A program made the translations under genes and the position numbers. The notes under the pieces are model-generated. The model was not told the DNA's origin, made no database searches, and saw nothing but the letters and a program-made list of their open reading frames with translations. This document shows positions 46,283-55,385 of a stretch of DNA of 64,000 nucleotides, piece after piece. This DNA comes from Seonamhaeicola sp. S2-3 (GTDB taxonomy: Bacteria; Bacteroidota; Bacteroidia; Flavobacteriales; Flavobacteriaceae). The DNA lies in NCBI RefSeq assembly GCF_001971785.1, contig NZ_CP019389.1, positions 755,001 to 819,000 of the forward strand, in the 5' to 3' direction. Every line of letters begins with the position of its first letter. Position 1 is the first letter of the stretch.

Positions 46283-49200
46283 TTATACTGTTTTTTTATA
46301 GGTAATTACACACTCTCTTATTAAATAAGCTTCGCAATATCCTAAATCAATCATCTTGTTTAGGATATAAACAAAATCCTCTATCAAACTTTGACTTTCT
46401 TTAATTTCTTGTATATGGTTATTGAAAAGTACTTGAATCAATTTAACTGCATTTGACGAGTCTAAACTTTTGTAAATGCTATCATCCTCTTTTAAATTTT
46501 TCACTATTAAATTAATTCCTGATGGAAGAAAAACTTTTTCTCCAAAAGTAGAAAAAACTGAAATTATATGTGGCAAAGATTTAATTTTAAAGTAATCTAT
46601 AAACTCATTATACTGGGGTTTATAATTGACAAACCCTTTCCAGTTATTTGATTTAATTGACCAAAATCTTTCATTAACATCTAACAAAAGTTCTTTCACA
46701 AAATAAGACTTACTTGATTCTTTAACTTTGTTGAAAAGATAATACCATAATTCCCAAAAATGATTTCTATACCTTTCTACATCATTATCTTCATTAATTA
46801 AATCATCCAACCTTGTGACGGTTGTATTAAAAACACCTGTTATAAGCTCATACAAATCTTTAATATTGTGCATATTCTTGAACTCGTTATTTAGAATGGG
46901 ATTGCATAATTTATCTATTAACGATTTGCTGAAATTTACATCATTAAACAAAAGAACCTCGTTAAAATAAAAACGTAAGTCAACAAGAATTGTATAATTT
47001 GTTTTTCGAGATTTTCTTGAACGAGAATATGACAAATCATCTTCTAACTTTAAGTCTTCTAAAATTAATTCACACATTTTCAAAATGTAATTTTGAAAGA
47101 ACTCAATATTCACACTTGAAGTTATTAGAAGTAAAGCATTGTTTAAAAAATGTGATTCATACAATTCAAAAGACAAAGAAGAAGTTTCAGGCAAATCACT
47201 TTCGATTAATACGCTTTTAATAAATTCAAATTCCTTTTCTCTGTACCACTTTGTTTCTTGTTGGCTACGATATTGATTTACCCTATTTTCACTATAGAAT
47301 TTCGCATATTTTATTAGTACAATAATTAGTTTTTGAGCCTTTTCCGGTAATTCTTTACTGAAAATTTTTCTGAAATATTTTTGAAAATCTCTTATTTCGT
47401 GGTCTGCCAAATGACTAATGAGTAAGTATGTAACAAGTACATCAAGATCTTCCTCATCAACAACACCTCCACTGAATTTATATAGTAAATGAATAGATTC
47501 AATCGTTAATTGTTTTTCCAATATATTATACCCATACAAACGGCTAAAACTACCTCTATCATTTGTTTCTTTTATTATTTGTTCCAGTGCATCAATAATA
47601 GTTTCAATACAATACTCTTTTTGAACTTTACTTAATTTTTCATAAAATAAATTTAGGCCCAAAACAGATAATGTTACAGGTGAATCCCACATTGTATTCT
47701 CAATTTCATCTGAAGAAAAGTGTTTGAAAATAGTCTCCCATTCATCAAATGACATTTCAGATTTTTTTTCTTTAACCTGCCTTAATGAATGAGAATAGTG
47801 TAAAGAAAGATTATCATTCTCATTTTCTTTTGTAAAAGCTTCAACAGCATTAAAAATCGGTTCTGGATAGTTAACCTCTAACTGAAAAACCCCTTTTTTT
47901 TCATCAACAAATGATGTCTTGTATTTTCTCACATCCATTTCAGTAATAGCCTTTTCCCAAAAAATATCATCACTACAATTTTCATAAAAACAATCGAATA
48001 TTACTTGTAGTTCTTTATTAAGCAAACCATTATTTATTTGATAATGAAGTATAAACTCTCGAAGACCTCGTTGATATTTCTTTCTGTGTGGAAGTCTATT
48101 AAATTCTCCTTTTTCTTTTTGGGCATAAGAAATTCTTTGATCATAAATTGCCGTAGCGGAATGTTCTCTTGTTGCTCTATGTGTATCCCATTCATAAAAC
48201 TCTCTAACTCTTAAAATTGGTAAAATGGTATCCCCAAATGCTTTTGAATAAGCTATAAATACACTGGTTAAAACACTAATTATTGTAGCTGAATTTGAAT
48301 TTTCTAATAAATAATTGGTTATTGTCTTTAATAACTTATTGTCAGGAACTTCAAATCGAGCAATTTCTAATAAATATTTTTCAAGGCTAATTAAAATGGA
48401 TTCAAGCAAGTAATGAGTTACAGTTGTGCCTCTATACGCATTCCATAAATACTCATTTCCATAGATTGTCTTTACATTACCGTCATTTAACATCATTTTA
48501 ATTTCCTTTAGTTCCTCTTTTACACTAAAATCAGATTCTTTATAAGATGATGCTATATAATTAGTGAACTCACAAATAAAAGCTACAGCCTTTAAAGGAT
48601 GATATCTTAATAAATTAAAAACAAAAGTTTTATAAATCCCAGACGGAAAAAAATCGAATCTAGTCTTTGTTATACCCCAGGCATCTTCTCTTTCTTTACG
48701 TTCCGGAAAAGAAAATCCAAAAGGGCCTTCTCTTTTAGGTAGACTTTCAGGTGGTATACGTTTCCAATGTTTGTTCGCTATGCGAATTAATGTATCCGGT
48801 AATTCTTTAATTAGTAAGCCATTTCTAACACCACCTATAGCCTTTTTAATTACCAATTCACTAAAACCTTTTAATCTTCCATACTCATCTGTATTTGAAC
48901 TACATTCTTCAATGAATTTCTTTAATTCATCTTTACAATAAGACGCAAAACCAAAAAGCATATATACAAAGCTTGTCTTTTGATAGTCGTTTTTTGATGA
49001 ATAACCCCAAAGGTCACTTCCATCGTACATTTCTTTTACATAATGAAAAACCAATATATTTGCTGCTTCTATCTCTTTAATAGAACAAAGCTTAAATTGG
49101 AAAAGAAATTTATATTCCCAGTCCAGTAAAAAATTTGAAATAGACTTCCTTATACTTTCTATTTCTAAAATATTTGAAGATAAAAAGCATAACATTTCTT

Positions 49201-51325
49201 CCCAACAAGAACCTACAGGAAATAAAATGTCTTTAGAGTTTTCTTTGTTAAAACTATATTCCCTACAAGTAGTTCTTATAAGCAGAATGCACCTATTCAA
49301 AAACATACAATTGTTTTCCAATAATTTTGAAGAGAAATATTTGAAAAAAGAACTGCAATCATCTGACCTAAAAACAGCTGTAAGTATTTCATCTGTCCAA
49401 TATGTAGGAATCGAGTCGTCTTCTAATGTCAAAGAAATTAAGTTTGCTACTGTATCAATATCATTAGTAAGTAATTCTTCAATCCATAACCTAAAAGCTC
49501 TTCGTAAAGCTGGTTGGTTACCAAGTTGATTAAATAAATCCGCTTTATTAGAAAGTTTATTTTCAATTGAGGTTATATATCTTATTAATGCCCAATCTTC
49601 TAAAATATCGTGAGAAGGGGAAAACTGAAATTTATTACCACTTCTAATTATTATATTATCACTTTCCAAAAGCTCTACCGCTTCATAATCTATTTTGTCA
49701 TCTTCTGGTTCAAAAAATAATCTCATATTTATTGCTCTCCCTACAGCTATATGCATAAAAGTAAGGCCTCTTTTTCTTGGAAGACCATTCTTTGTTACAG
49801 TTGAATTTTCTATAACTTCATTCCATAGTATCTCTTTAAATTCTGAATAACTAATATCACTCGATATGTTTTCACTTTCTTTTATTGCTGACACTGTAAA
49901 ATCAAGATATTTAGGACTTCTTAAAACTTCATTTATTTTACTATTTGAAAGGAAATTGGTTAGTTGGGGAAATTCATTTCTTATTAGCTCTATTTCATCA
50001 TCATTTAAAAGAGGTATATCGACAACATTTATCTTTTCAGAGTCAATACCGAACTTTTGCTTAATCACGTTAACCGCATAAGATCTACAGGTCATTAAAA
50101 GTTTTATACCCTTATTTTCAGAAATAATTGATAATAATTGTTTAAAAGCAGAATCGGGTTGTGCTTCCAATAATTTTTCTGCACTATCAATTACAATAAT
50201 TTTATTTGGAAGTGTTGATATTAAACTAAATAAATCGATTAAACTATGGTTTATTCCAACTTCACTGAATACTTGAGCTAAAGAAGTCTTATTAAGTTGG
50301 TCTGCCTTAAAAATTATAGGGACTGTATCGAATAACTCTCCACTTAAAATGTCTTTTACAATCGAAGATTTGCCAACACCAGGATAACCTGTAATAATTG
50401 AAATATCAGATTGATTTAAAGATTGTATTATTGACTTTTTAATGTTTGCCCTATCTATATGAAAGCCTTTTATTGTGTTTTTGAATGGCTTTAAAAGTAG
50501 TTCTCCATCTTGGTGTATTTTTTTAAATGAAGAATAAGCGTCATAAGATATAGATAAATCAAAATACTTATGTGGTTCAAAATTCTTTAAATCATCATTT
50601 GAAATACTACCTCCATTTCGATTATATGTAGCAACTTCGTTAAGAATCACACTCCAAATTTCTTTAGGGGTAGTTACTACATCTTTAGACTTTGATAATT
50701 GAATAAGATTAAGCGTATAGTTTTCATCTGTACTGGCTTCAGCAGTAAAATCATAAGCCAATAAATGAAAGCATTTTAAAAACTGGAATAACTCTTCTTC
50801 AGTAATAGTTTCTCCTTTAGCTAGTGTTAGACTTTCTTCAAAGATATCAAGAGCAGCTTTCTTTATTTTCACTCTATTAACTTCAGAGAAGAAATCTTCT
50901 GAATTACTCTGTTTATAAGCTATTTGGCATAAATAAGCTATATGATTTTTATCATTATTAGTTAGGCTAGATTTTATAAGGAACATTTTATCATTTTGTT
51001 TATCAAAATGACTGGTATTATTAAAATCATCCCAAAAAGCTTTTATTACTTCTAAAAAAACTTCATTCTTTGACGAAATAGGAATATTATACTTTATTTG
51101 AGAAATTACTCTTTTGGAAATGTTATTTTCTTCAATCTTAAAGAACAAATCATCTGTTTGATATCCTTTATTTTTATTTTGAAATCCAATTTCAATAATT
51201 TTACCATTAGGAAATGAAGGAATAACACCATTAATCATCATTTGTAATAAAAATGATGATTGCACATAGTTTTCATAGTCAAAACCGCCTCCACCTGTTT
51301 GAAATACACTTGCTTCTCCAGCCAT
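46283..51325 (-). CDS. Nuclease-STAND NTPase, Avs-like anti-phage protein
   Basis: The 1680-aa protein reads as three parts. Residues 1 to about 200 look like a PD-(D/E)xK nuclease of the Cap4/DUF4297-like type: GFDYENYVQSSFLL, GYQTDDLFF (Asp58/59), then SQIKYN with Gln76 and Lys78. Residues about 280-560 are a P-loop NTPase: Walker A GYPGVGKSS from residue 313, Walker B IIVIDSAE with Asp380, and MTCRSY as a sensor-like motif. The rest, more than 1000 residues, is a helical repeat array typical of STAND sensor regions. The ATG directly follows the stop of the nucleotidyltransferase gene (TAAATG). The domain order resembles Avs-type phage-sensing ATPases. Confidence 0.8.
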   Translation of the reverse strand: MAGEASVFQTGGGGFDYENYVQSSFLLQMMINGVIPSFPNGKIIEIGFQNKNKGYQTDDLFFKIEENNISKRVISQIKYNIPISSKNEVFLEVIKAFWDDFNNTSHFDKQNDKMFLIKSSLTNNDKNHIAYLCQIAYKQSNSEDFFSEVNRVKIKKAALDIFEESLTLAKGETITEEELFQFLKCFHLLAYDFTAEASTDENYTLNLIQLSKSKDVVTTPKEIWSVILNEVATYNRNGGSISNDDLKNFEPHKYFDLSISYDAYSSFKKIHQDGELLLKPFKNTIKGFHIDRANIKKSIIQSLNQSDISIITGYPGVGKSSIVKDILSGELFDTVPIIFKADQLNKTSLAQVFSEVGINHSLIDLFSLISTLPNKIIVIDSAEKLLEAQPDSAFKQLLSIISENKGIKLLMTCRSYAVNVIKQKFGIDSEKINVVDIPLLNDDEIELIRNEFPQLTNFLSNSKINEVLRSPKYLDFTVSAIKESENISSDISYSEFKEILWNEVIENSTVTKNGLPRKRGLTFMHIAVGRAINMRLFFEPEDDKIDYEAVELLESDNIIIRSGNKFQFSPSHDILEDWALIRYITSIENKLSNKADLFNQLGNQPALRRAFRLWIEELLTNDIDTVANLISLTLEDDSIPTYWTDEILTAVFRSDDCSSFFKYFSSKLLENNCMFLNRCILLIRTTCREYSFNKENSKDILFPVGSCWEEMLCFLSSNILEIESIRKSISNFLLDWEYKFLFQFKLCSIKEIEAANILVFHYVKEMYDGSDLWGYSSKNDYQKTSFVYMLFGFASYCKDELKKFIEECSSNTDEYGRLKGFSELVIKKAIGGVRNGLLIKELPDTLIRIANKHWKRIPPESLPKREGPFGFSFPERKEREDAWGITKTRFDFFPSGIYKTFVFNLLRYHPLKAVAFICEFTNYIASSYKESDFSVKEELKEIKMMLNDGNVKTIYGNEYLWNAYRGTTVTHYLLESILISLEKYLLEIARFEVPDNKLLKTITNYLLENSNSATIISVLTSVFIAYSKAFGDTILPILRVREFYEWDTHRATREHSATAIYDQRISYAQKEKGEFNRLPHRKKYQRGLREFILHYQINNGLLNKELQVIFDCFYENCSDDIFWEKAITEMDVRKYKTSFVDEKKGVFQLEVNYPEPIFNAVEAFTKENENDNLSLHYSHSLRQVKEKKSEMSFDEWETIFKHFSSDEIENTMWDSPVTLSVLGLNLFYEKLSKVQKEYCIETIIDALEQIIKETNDRGSFSRLYGYNILEKQLTIESIHLLYKFSGGVVDEEDLDVLVTYLLISHLADHEIRDFQKYFRKIFSKELPEKAQKLIIVLIKYAKFYSENRVNQYRSQQETKWYREKEFEFIKSVLIESDLPETSSLSFELYESHFLNNALLLITSSVNIEFFQNYILKMCELILEDLKLEDDLSYSRSRKSRKTNYTILVDLRFYFNEVLLFNDVNFSKSLIDKLCNPILNNEFKNMHNIKDLYELITGVFNTTVTRLDDLINEDNDVERYRNHFWELWYYLFNKVKESSKSYFVKELLLDVNERFWSIKSNNWKGFVNYKPQYNEFIDYFKIKSLPHIISVFSTFGEKVFLPSGINLIVKNLKEDDSIYKSLDSSNAVKLIQVLFNNHIQEIKESQSLIEDFVYILNKMIDLGYCEAYLIRECVITYKKTV

Positions 51326-52171
51326 TTAATTTACTTTTTCTATTATTCCAAGTTTAAGCTCTTCCAAAATTTGAACAGCATATTCTAAATCCCATTCTTT
51401 TTTACTTACCCATTGTTTTGCAATTGCTGAATTTTTGGCATCCGAAACATTATCGTTTAATGTGTTTAAAATTCTGCTTTTAATTGCTTCAGATACATTT
51501 AAATATTGACTTGCTTTTCTGCCCAAAACTCTTGCGGCTATTTTAAGTTGATCTAAATCCTCCTCTTCAGGAAAGGTGTCGTTGTGATGTTCTACTATTT
51601 CATCAAAATTCAAGTCAAAATAATATTCGATGATTCTTAAAATATCGTATAAATCACTATCGCGTTCTTCAGGTCTGTCGCTCCAGGCAATTAGTTTTAA
51701 AATAACCATTCCTGATAAGGATGGGATTTGTACTGACTTTTCTTCTATCTGTACAGTTTCTGGATTTTGCAATACCTCGCTAAAACCTAAAACGTGTAAA
51801 TCGGTATAACGTTCATTGAAATTGATTGTGAAATTTTCTTCAATTTCTCCAAAAGGCAATAAATCTATGACTATATTAAATTTATCGTTGTAGAGTGTCC
51901 AGGGTGCTTCTACTTTATTAAAGCCGTAGTTGCTCAATTCTTTTACTATTGTTTCAAACTCTTGTAGGGAAGCTATCATTATGGCAAAATCTATATCTTT
52001 TGTACCTCTACTTGGTTTTATTCCTTTCTTTAAAATCTCTAAAGCTATAGCACTTGCACCAATAAGATAATAAGGCACGTTTAGTTTTACCATTACTTTA
52101 TCAATACAGTCAAAAACTTCTTTAAAATAGGGAATTGAAAGCTGTTTATATGTTTGGTTGGATATACTCAT
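51326..52171 (-). CDS. AbiEii-like nucleotidyltransferase toxin
   Basis: This 281-aa nucleotidyltransferase-fold protein has the motifs of AbiEii/AbiGii toxins: YYLIGASAIALE, the metal-binding RGTKDIDF (Asp59 and Asp61), VIDLLPFG with the third acidic residue, and a downstream KLIAWSDRPEERDSDLYDI motif. Type IV toxins of this group modify tRNA or other acceptors with nucleotides and arrest growth. I chose the ATG at 52171, which lies inside the antitoxin gene (26-bp overlap). The STAND gene begins directly after its stop. Confidence 0.82.
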   Translation of the reverse strand: MSISNQTYKQLSIPYFKEVFDCIDKVMVKLNVPYYLIGASAIALEILKKGIKPSRGTKDIDFAIMIASLQEFETIVKELSNYGFNKVEAPWTLYNDKFNIVIDLLPFGEIEENFTINFNERYTDLHVLGFSEVLQNPETVQIEEKSVQIPSLSGMVILKLIAWSDRPEERDSDLYDILRIIEYYFDLNFDEIVEHHNDTFPEEEDLDQLKIAARVLGRKASQYLNVSEAIKSRILNTLNDNVSDAKNSAIAKQWVSKKEWDLEYAVQILEELKLGIIEKVN

Positions 52172-53141
52172 CAAAAATTAATTTAGCTGTTTCTTTGCTT
52201 CTTTTATCATCATTAATAATCAAATCGGTATAGACCAATTCTGCTGGTGCTATATTATTAAAGTCCATTGTCCAAAACTTATCATATACCCAAATATTAC
52301 CCTCATCATCTGGTAATAATCTATAATTCATCATTAAATCTCTTGTGGTTTCGTTGGTGTACAAAGTGAAATTTTCCGGACGTAGATGGTTGGTCATAAT
52401 ATCTCCAGCAGGTTCACCTCCCCAAACCGTTTTTTCATTGTTTAATTGTAATGCTCTCCAGTCTTGATTTTCATTTTGAAATCTGAATCGTTGCTTGAAT
52501 ATTGTGGGTTTTAATGTTTGTTCAAATTCTGTTATCCATTTGTTTAACAGCTCTTGATAATTGTTAATCACATATTCATTTTTATTTAGTTTTAAGATGA
52601 AGTTGTTTTCCAACAATCCATTTATAATCAACGGAATATTACCTAACGCAACATTGGTAATATCAGCAATTTCTCGTTGCGTTTGGTTTATAAGTTGAGG
52701 ATGCAATAAAAAGTGAAATACTACTTTTAACCCTGTTTTTGTAAAAGCTCGATTTCCTTTTTCTTTTTGATTTTTGGCAGTTTTATTTGTATCGATATAA
52801 AGGAAAACACCTGCTTTATTAATATACACATTACCATTACCCTCAAGATAATTTACTTGATTTTCTCGCAGTTCTTTCTTTACCTTTGGATATAATTTTT
52901 CCGCTACCAACAAAAAGTTTTCAAACCTGTTATTGTATTCAATTATGTTAAATAACTGGTGGTTTTTAACGTCTTTCTTAACTTCAACAACCATTAAAAT
53001 ATTTTGATTGTTTATTATTAAGTCTAACTCTCCATCGATACCAATATCATTATTGTAATCCATATTTTTCCAGTTCCAAATTATTGGAATGTCCTTTTCT
53101 AAATTATGAATTGCATTATTTAAAATATCTATTTCATTCAT
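52146..53141 (-). CDS. AbiEi-like antitoxin/transcriptional regulator
   Basis: I chose the ATG at 53141 over a TTG nine bases upstream. The 331-aa protein contains an N-terminal nuclease-like fold (DGELDLII with Asp40, then VVEVKKD with Glu53 and Lys55). A winged-helix segment (TQREIADITNVALGNIPLII) and a C-terminal domain follow. This fits the AbiEi type IV antitoxin family as found in Bacteroidota, in which the winged helix represses its own promoter. It is first in the operon, as in classical AbiE. Repeats over its promoter are the likely operators. Confidence 0.78.
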   Translation of the reverse strand: MNEIDILNNAIHNLEKDIPIIWNWKNMDYNNDIGIDGELDLIINNQNILMVVEVKKDVKNHQLFNIIEYNNRFENFLLVAEKLYPKVKKELRENQVNYLEGNGNVYINKAGVFLYIDTNKTAKNQKEKGNRAFTKTGLKVVFHFLLHPQLINQTQREIADITNVALGNIPLIINGLLENNFILKLNKNEYVINNYQELLNKWITEFEQTLKPTIFKQRFRFQNENQDWRALQLNNEKTVWGGEPAGDIMTNHLRPENFTLYTNETTRDLMMNYRLLPDDEGNIWVYDKFWTMDFNNIAPAELVYTDLIINDDKRSKETAKLIFDEYIQPNI

Positions 53142-53157
53142 TATTGCCAACCTTTTT

Positions 53158-53216
53158 TGTTCATTATTTTTAAATGTTCATTATTCGTGAACAAATGTAA
53201 AACATGAACAAATGTA
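53158..53216 (-). promoter_or_regulatory. Operator-promoter of the AbiE-STAND operon
   Basis: Two direct copies of TGTTCATTATT (53158-53168 and 53175-53185) are followed by two copies of TGAACAAATGT (53188-53198 and 53205-53215). Within each pair the spacing is 17 bp. The second type contains the -7 box TACATTTG when read on the minus strand (53192-53199 and 53209-53216). Factor binding to TGTTCA/TGAACA half-sites would therefore cover the promoter. The remaining 250 bp up to the ATPase gene hold no gene. Confidence 0.65.
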
Positions 53217-53467
53217 TAAAAAGTATTTGAGAATAAGTAGGGTAGTAAGAAAATAATAGTTTGCTTTTGGTAATTAAGCTTTGGCTAATTTTGAGTTTTT
53301 TGCCAAAGTTTAATTTGCGATTTACTACAAATTGTGTAGTTGATTGCAAATAAAATATTATTAACGAGGGCTATTTTTAAGATTTTTTGCCCTCGTTTTG
53401 AAAACGAAGGTAATATTTACCTTGGTGTATTAATGGGAAATTATCGGTGTTGTGTCGGTGTTGTGCA

Positions 53468-54130
53468 TTATTTTCTCTTGTCAATACTTTGCTCATTAAA
53501 AGCTATCAGATTAAACAACTGTCTCATTCTTGAGCGGACTCGATTTCCATATCTTTCTTCTAATTCTTGTGCATTTAAATTTGTAGTGGCGTGGGTTCTG
53601 ATTTTTCTTTGAAGAAATAAATCGTAACGAGATAAAAGGATTTCACCCATAACATTGCAGTCTTTACCAAAATGTCTTCCGGTTGTTTCTACGCCTAAAT
53701 CATCAAAACAGTAAAAACTACTATTACCATATTCTTGAATGGTTTTGTAGCCGATATTGTTAAAAGCAAATGTGATGTTTCTTGCTGGAATTAGTTCATA
53801 AGGTTTATGATGTGGCACAATGTGTCTTAATAATTTCATTAAGCTAGTTTTACCACAACCTACTGGACCAGATAATAAAATGCCTTTGTTTGGGTCGATG
53901 TTTAGTTTTTCGCAAGCTTCAAAATCACGGATGAAATAGATACATAATTTGTAAAGTACCACCTCATCTTCTTCGTAAATTTTAAAATTTTTACCGAATA
54001 ACAATTTTCCTTTGGCATCGAGGTAGATTAATATTTTTTGGAAATCGTAAAGAATGTGATTATCTTTTAGTTTGCCAAGTTTGTATTGCACCCCTTTTTC
54101 AATAATGATATGTGGTTGCTCATTTTTCAT
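53468..54130 (-). CDS. DnaC/IstB-like AAA ATPase
   Basis: This 220-aa ATPase has Walker A GPVGCGKTS (residues 88-96), Walker B FYCFDDLGVE and an HATTNLNAQELEERYGNRVRS-type sensor region (quoted in part: TTNLNAQELEERYG). Such proteins load the replicative helicase in plasmids, phages and integrative elements. The wHTH protein gene upstream overlaps it by 4 bp, so the two probably form the island's replication initiation pair. An IstB-like transposition helper is less likely because no IstA gene is nearby. Confidence 0.82.
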   Translation of the reverse strand: MKNEQPHIIIEKGVQYKLGKLKDNHILYDFQKILIYLDAKGKLLFGKNFKIYEEDEVVLYKLCIYFIRDFEACEKLNIDPNKGILLSGPVGCGKTSLMKLLRHIVPHHKPYELIPARNITFAFNNIGYKTIQEYGNSSFYCFDDLGVETTGRHFGKDCNVMGEILLSRYDLFLQRKIRTHATTNLNAQELEERYGNRVRSRMRQLFNLIAFNEQSIDKRK

Positions 54131-54663
54131 AAAGGCTCATTGTAGTTTTTATTTTTAGTAGTCTTTAGGTTGTCTTGATTTGAGACAGTTCGATTATGTT
54201 TTGTACTGTTTTCAGAATCATTAAAATTTGATTTTTTAAAATTCCCCTGTTTATTAATGTTTTTGTTTTTTATAGTTTGTATATGTTTATATATAGGTAC
54301 CAGTGCTTGTCCACTGCTTGTCTCGATTTGAGTAGAGTTGTGTACCACTAATTGTCCAGAACTTGTCCCGAATTTGAACATCTTAATTTTGCTTCCACGA
54401 TACGGATTGTGTGATGGGAAATACACGATATATTTCCAATGGTTTAATTCCTTGATGCATCTGTGATAGGTAGATTTAGAGCCTATTTTAGATAGTTGCA
54501 TAACCTCATCACGGTTTATGAAAAACTCTTCTAAAAATCGGTTTGAATTCCACAACTGGAATAAGGCTATGTATAAGCTTATGTGAGTTGGGTTTAAACG
54601 ACTGTCTTTTGAGAATTGGACAAATACCTCATTGAGATGTTTAATGTAATTTACTTCTTGCAT
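54127..54663 (-). CDS. Winged-helix replication initiator-like protein
   Basis: This 178-aa protein has an N-terminal winged-helix or replication-initiator-like domain (LNPTHISLYIALFQLWNSNR, then RDEVMQLSKIGSKSTYHRCI, then KELNHWKYI) and a low-complexity Asn/Lys/Ser tail from about residue 120. Its placement directly before a DnaC-like ATPase gene is that of phage and element replication organizers (DnaD-like). It does not resemble Rep relaxases. It is separated from the excisionase-like HTH gene by a 298-bp palindrome-rich gap. Confidence 0.65.
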   Translation of the reverse strand: MQEVNYIKHLNEVFVQFSKDSRLNPTHISLYIALFQLWNSNRFLEEFFINRDEVMQLSKIGSKSTYHRCIKELNHWKYIVYFPSHNPYRGSKIKMFKFGTSSGQLVVHNSTQIETSSGQALVPIYKHIQTIKNKNINKQGNFKKSNFNDSENSTKHNRTVSNQDNLKTTKNKNYNEPL

Positions 54664-54961
54664 ATTAGTACATCAGATTTAAAGCCAATGCGCCAGCCGG
54701 CCTCTTCGCTAATAACATCCACTGGATGTTTTTTAATCGCTCGATCCTATAATTTACTTTTTGCATATTTTTTACCCTTTCATTTTGCCTTGATGCAAAA
54801 CGAAACAAAAAATCAAGACTTCATATTAATTCCTTGAAAATCTGCATCAATGATTTATCATGCGCATTGCAACCGCTTCGCTTCGGCAATGCTCCATTGC
54901 CTATCACTACTCATTGACTTGATTTTACTACAGAATTAATATAGATGTCATTTTTTCTTCT
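54664..54961. other. Non-coding region with inverted repeats, possible origin or oriT
   Basis: No gene is visible in this 298-bp gap. It contains AACATCCA/TGGATGTT (54714-54730), followed by T residues, and TTGATGCA (54790-54797) paired with TGCATCAA (54843-54850). CATTGC/GCAATG forms a GC-rich hairpin (54865-54891), and ATATTAATTC (54823-54832) pairs with GAATTAATAT (54933-54942). The position beside replication genes suggests an origin or transfer origin, but nothing specific identifies it. Confidence 0.4.
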
Positions 54962-55240
54962 TTAGAATTTGTTATGGATGCGGTTTTCTTCCATTACTTT
55001 TAAAATTTCTTCGTAATCGTAATAGATGACTCCACCGACTTTTGTGTAAGGTAGTGTGCCATTGATACGAAGATTTTGTAATGTTCCTGGTGAGATGCTT
55101 AACAGGTCGCGAACTTCTGGTGATTTGAGCCATTTTTTAGGCGCGAATCCTGATTGATGATTCATAATAGCTTTGATGTCTTCCAGTAATTCTTCTTTGA
55201 ATTGTTGAAGATCTTCTGTAGTGATAATTGTTGCTGCCAT
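54962..55240 (-). CDS. Excisionase-like helix-turn-helix protein
   Basis: This 92-aa protein has the HTH_17/excisionase arrangement: KKWLKSPEVRDLLSISPGTL followed by QNLRINGTLPYTKVGGVIYY and a short C-terminal helix. Members bind DNA with a MerR-like winged helix and act as recombination directionality factors or regulators in CTnDOT-type elements. It is encoded 145 bp downstream of rteC on the same strand, a common pairing in Bacteroidota islands. Confidence 0.85.
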   Translation of the reverse strand: MAATIITTEDLQQFKEELLEDIKAIMNHQSGFAPKKWLKSPEVRDLLSISPGTLQNLRINGTLPYTKVGGVIYYDYEEILKVMEENRIHNKF

Positions 55241-55385
55241 AATAAAGTTTTTAGTTTAAAATAGCTACCTCCTCGAACTCTCATTGTCGGCAGCAGCTAT
55301 TAATGTGATTTGACTTTCGTTTGGCAAATATGAAGTGAATTAATTAAGCTTGTTCACAACACGGATTACGTTGTGTACGATTTAT

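Noticed and set aside
52172-53150. TTG starts giving longer AbiEi and AbiEii proteins
   Set aside because: ATG codons lie three and nine bases downstream and give conventional N-termini, so the TTG starts are not needed.
53340-53612. 90-codon plus-strand frame
   Set aside because: Most of it is antisense to the DnaC-like ATPase gene and it shows no motif.
53468-54130. IstB transposition helper
   Set aside because: No IstA transposase is nearby; the adjacent wHTH replication gene fits a helicase-loader role better.
54616-54837. 73-codon plus-strand frame
   Set aside because: It overlaps the start of the replication protein gene and a palindrome-rich region; the protein has no recognisable features.
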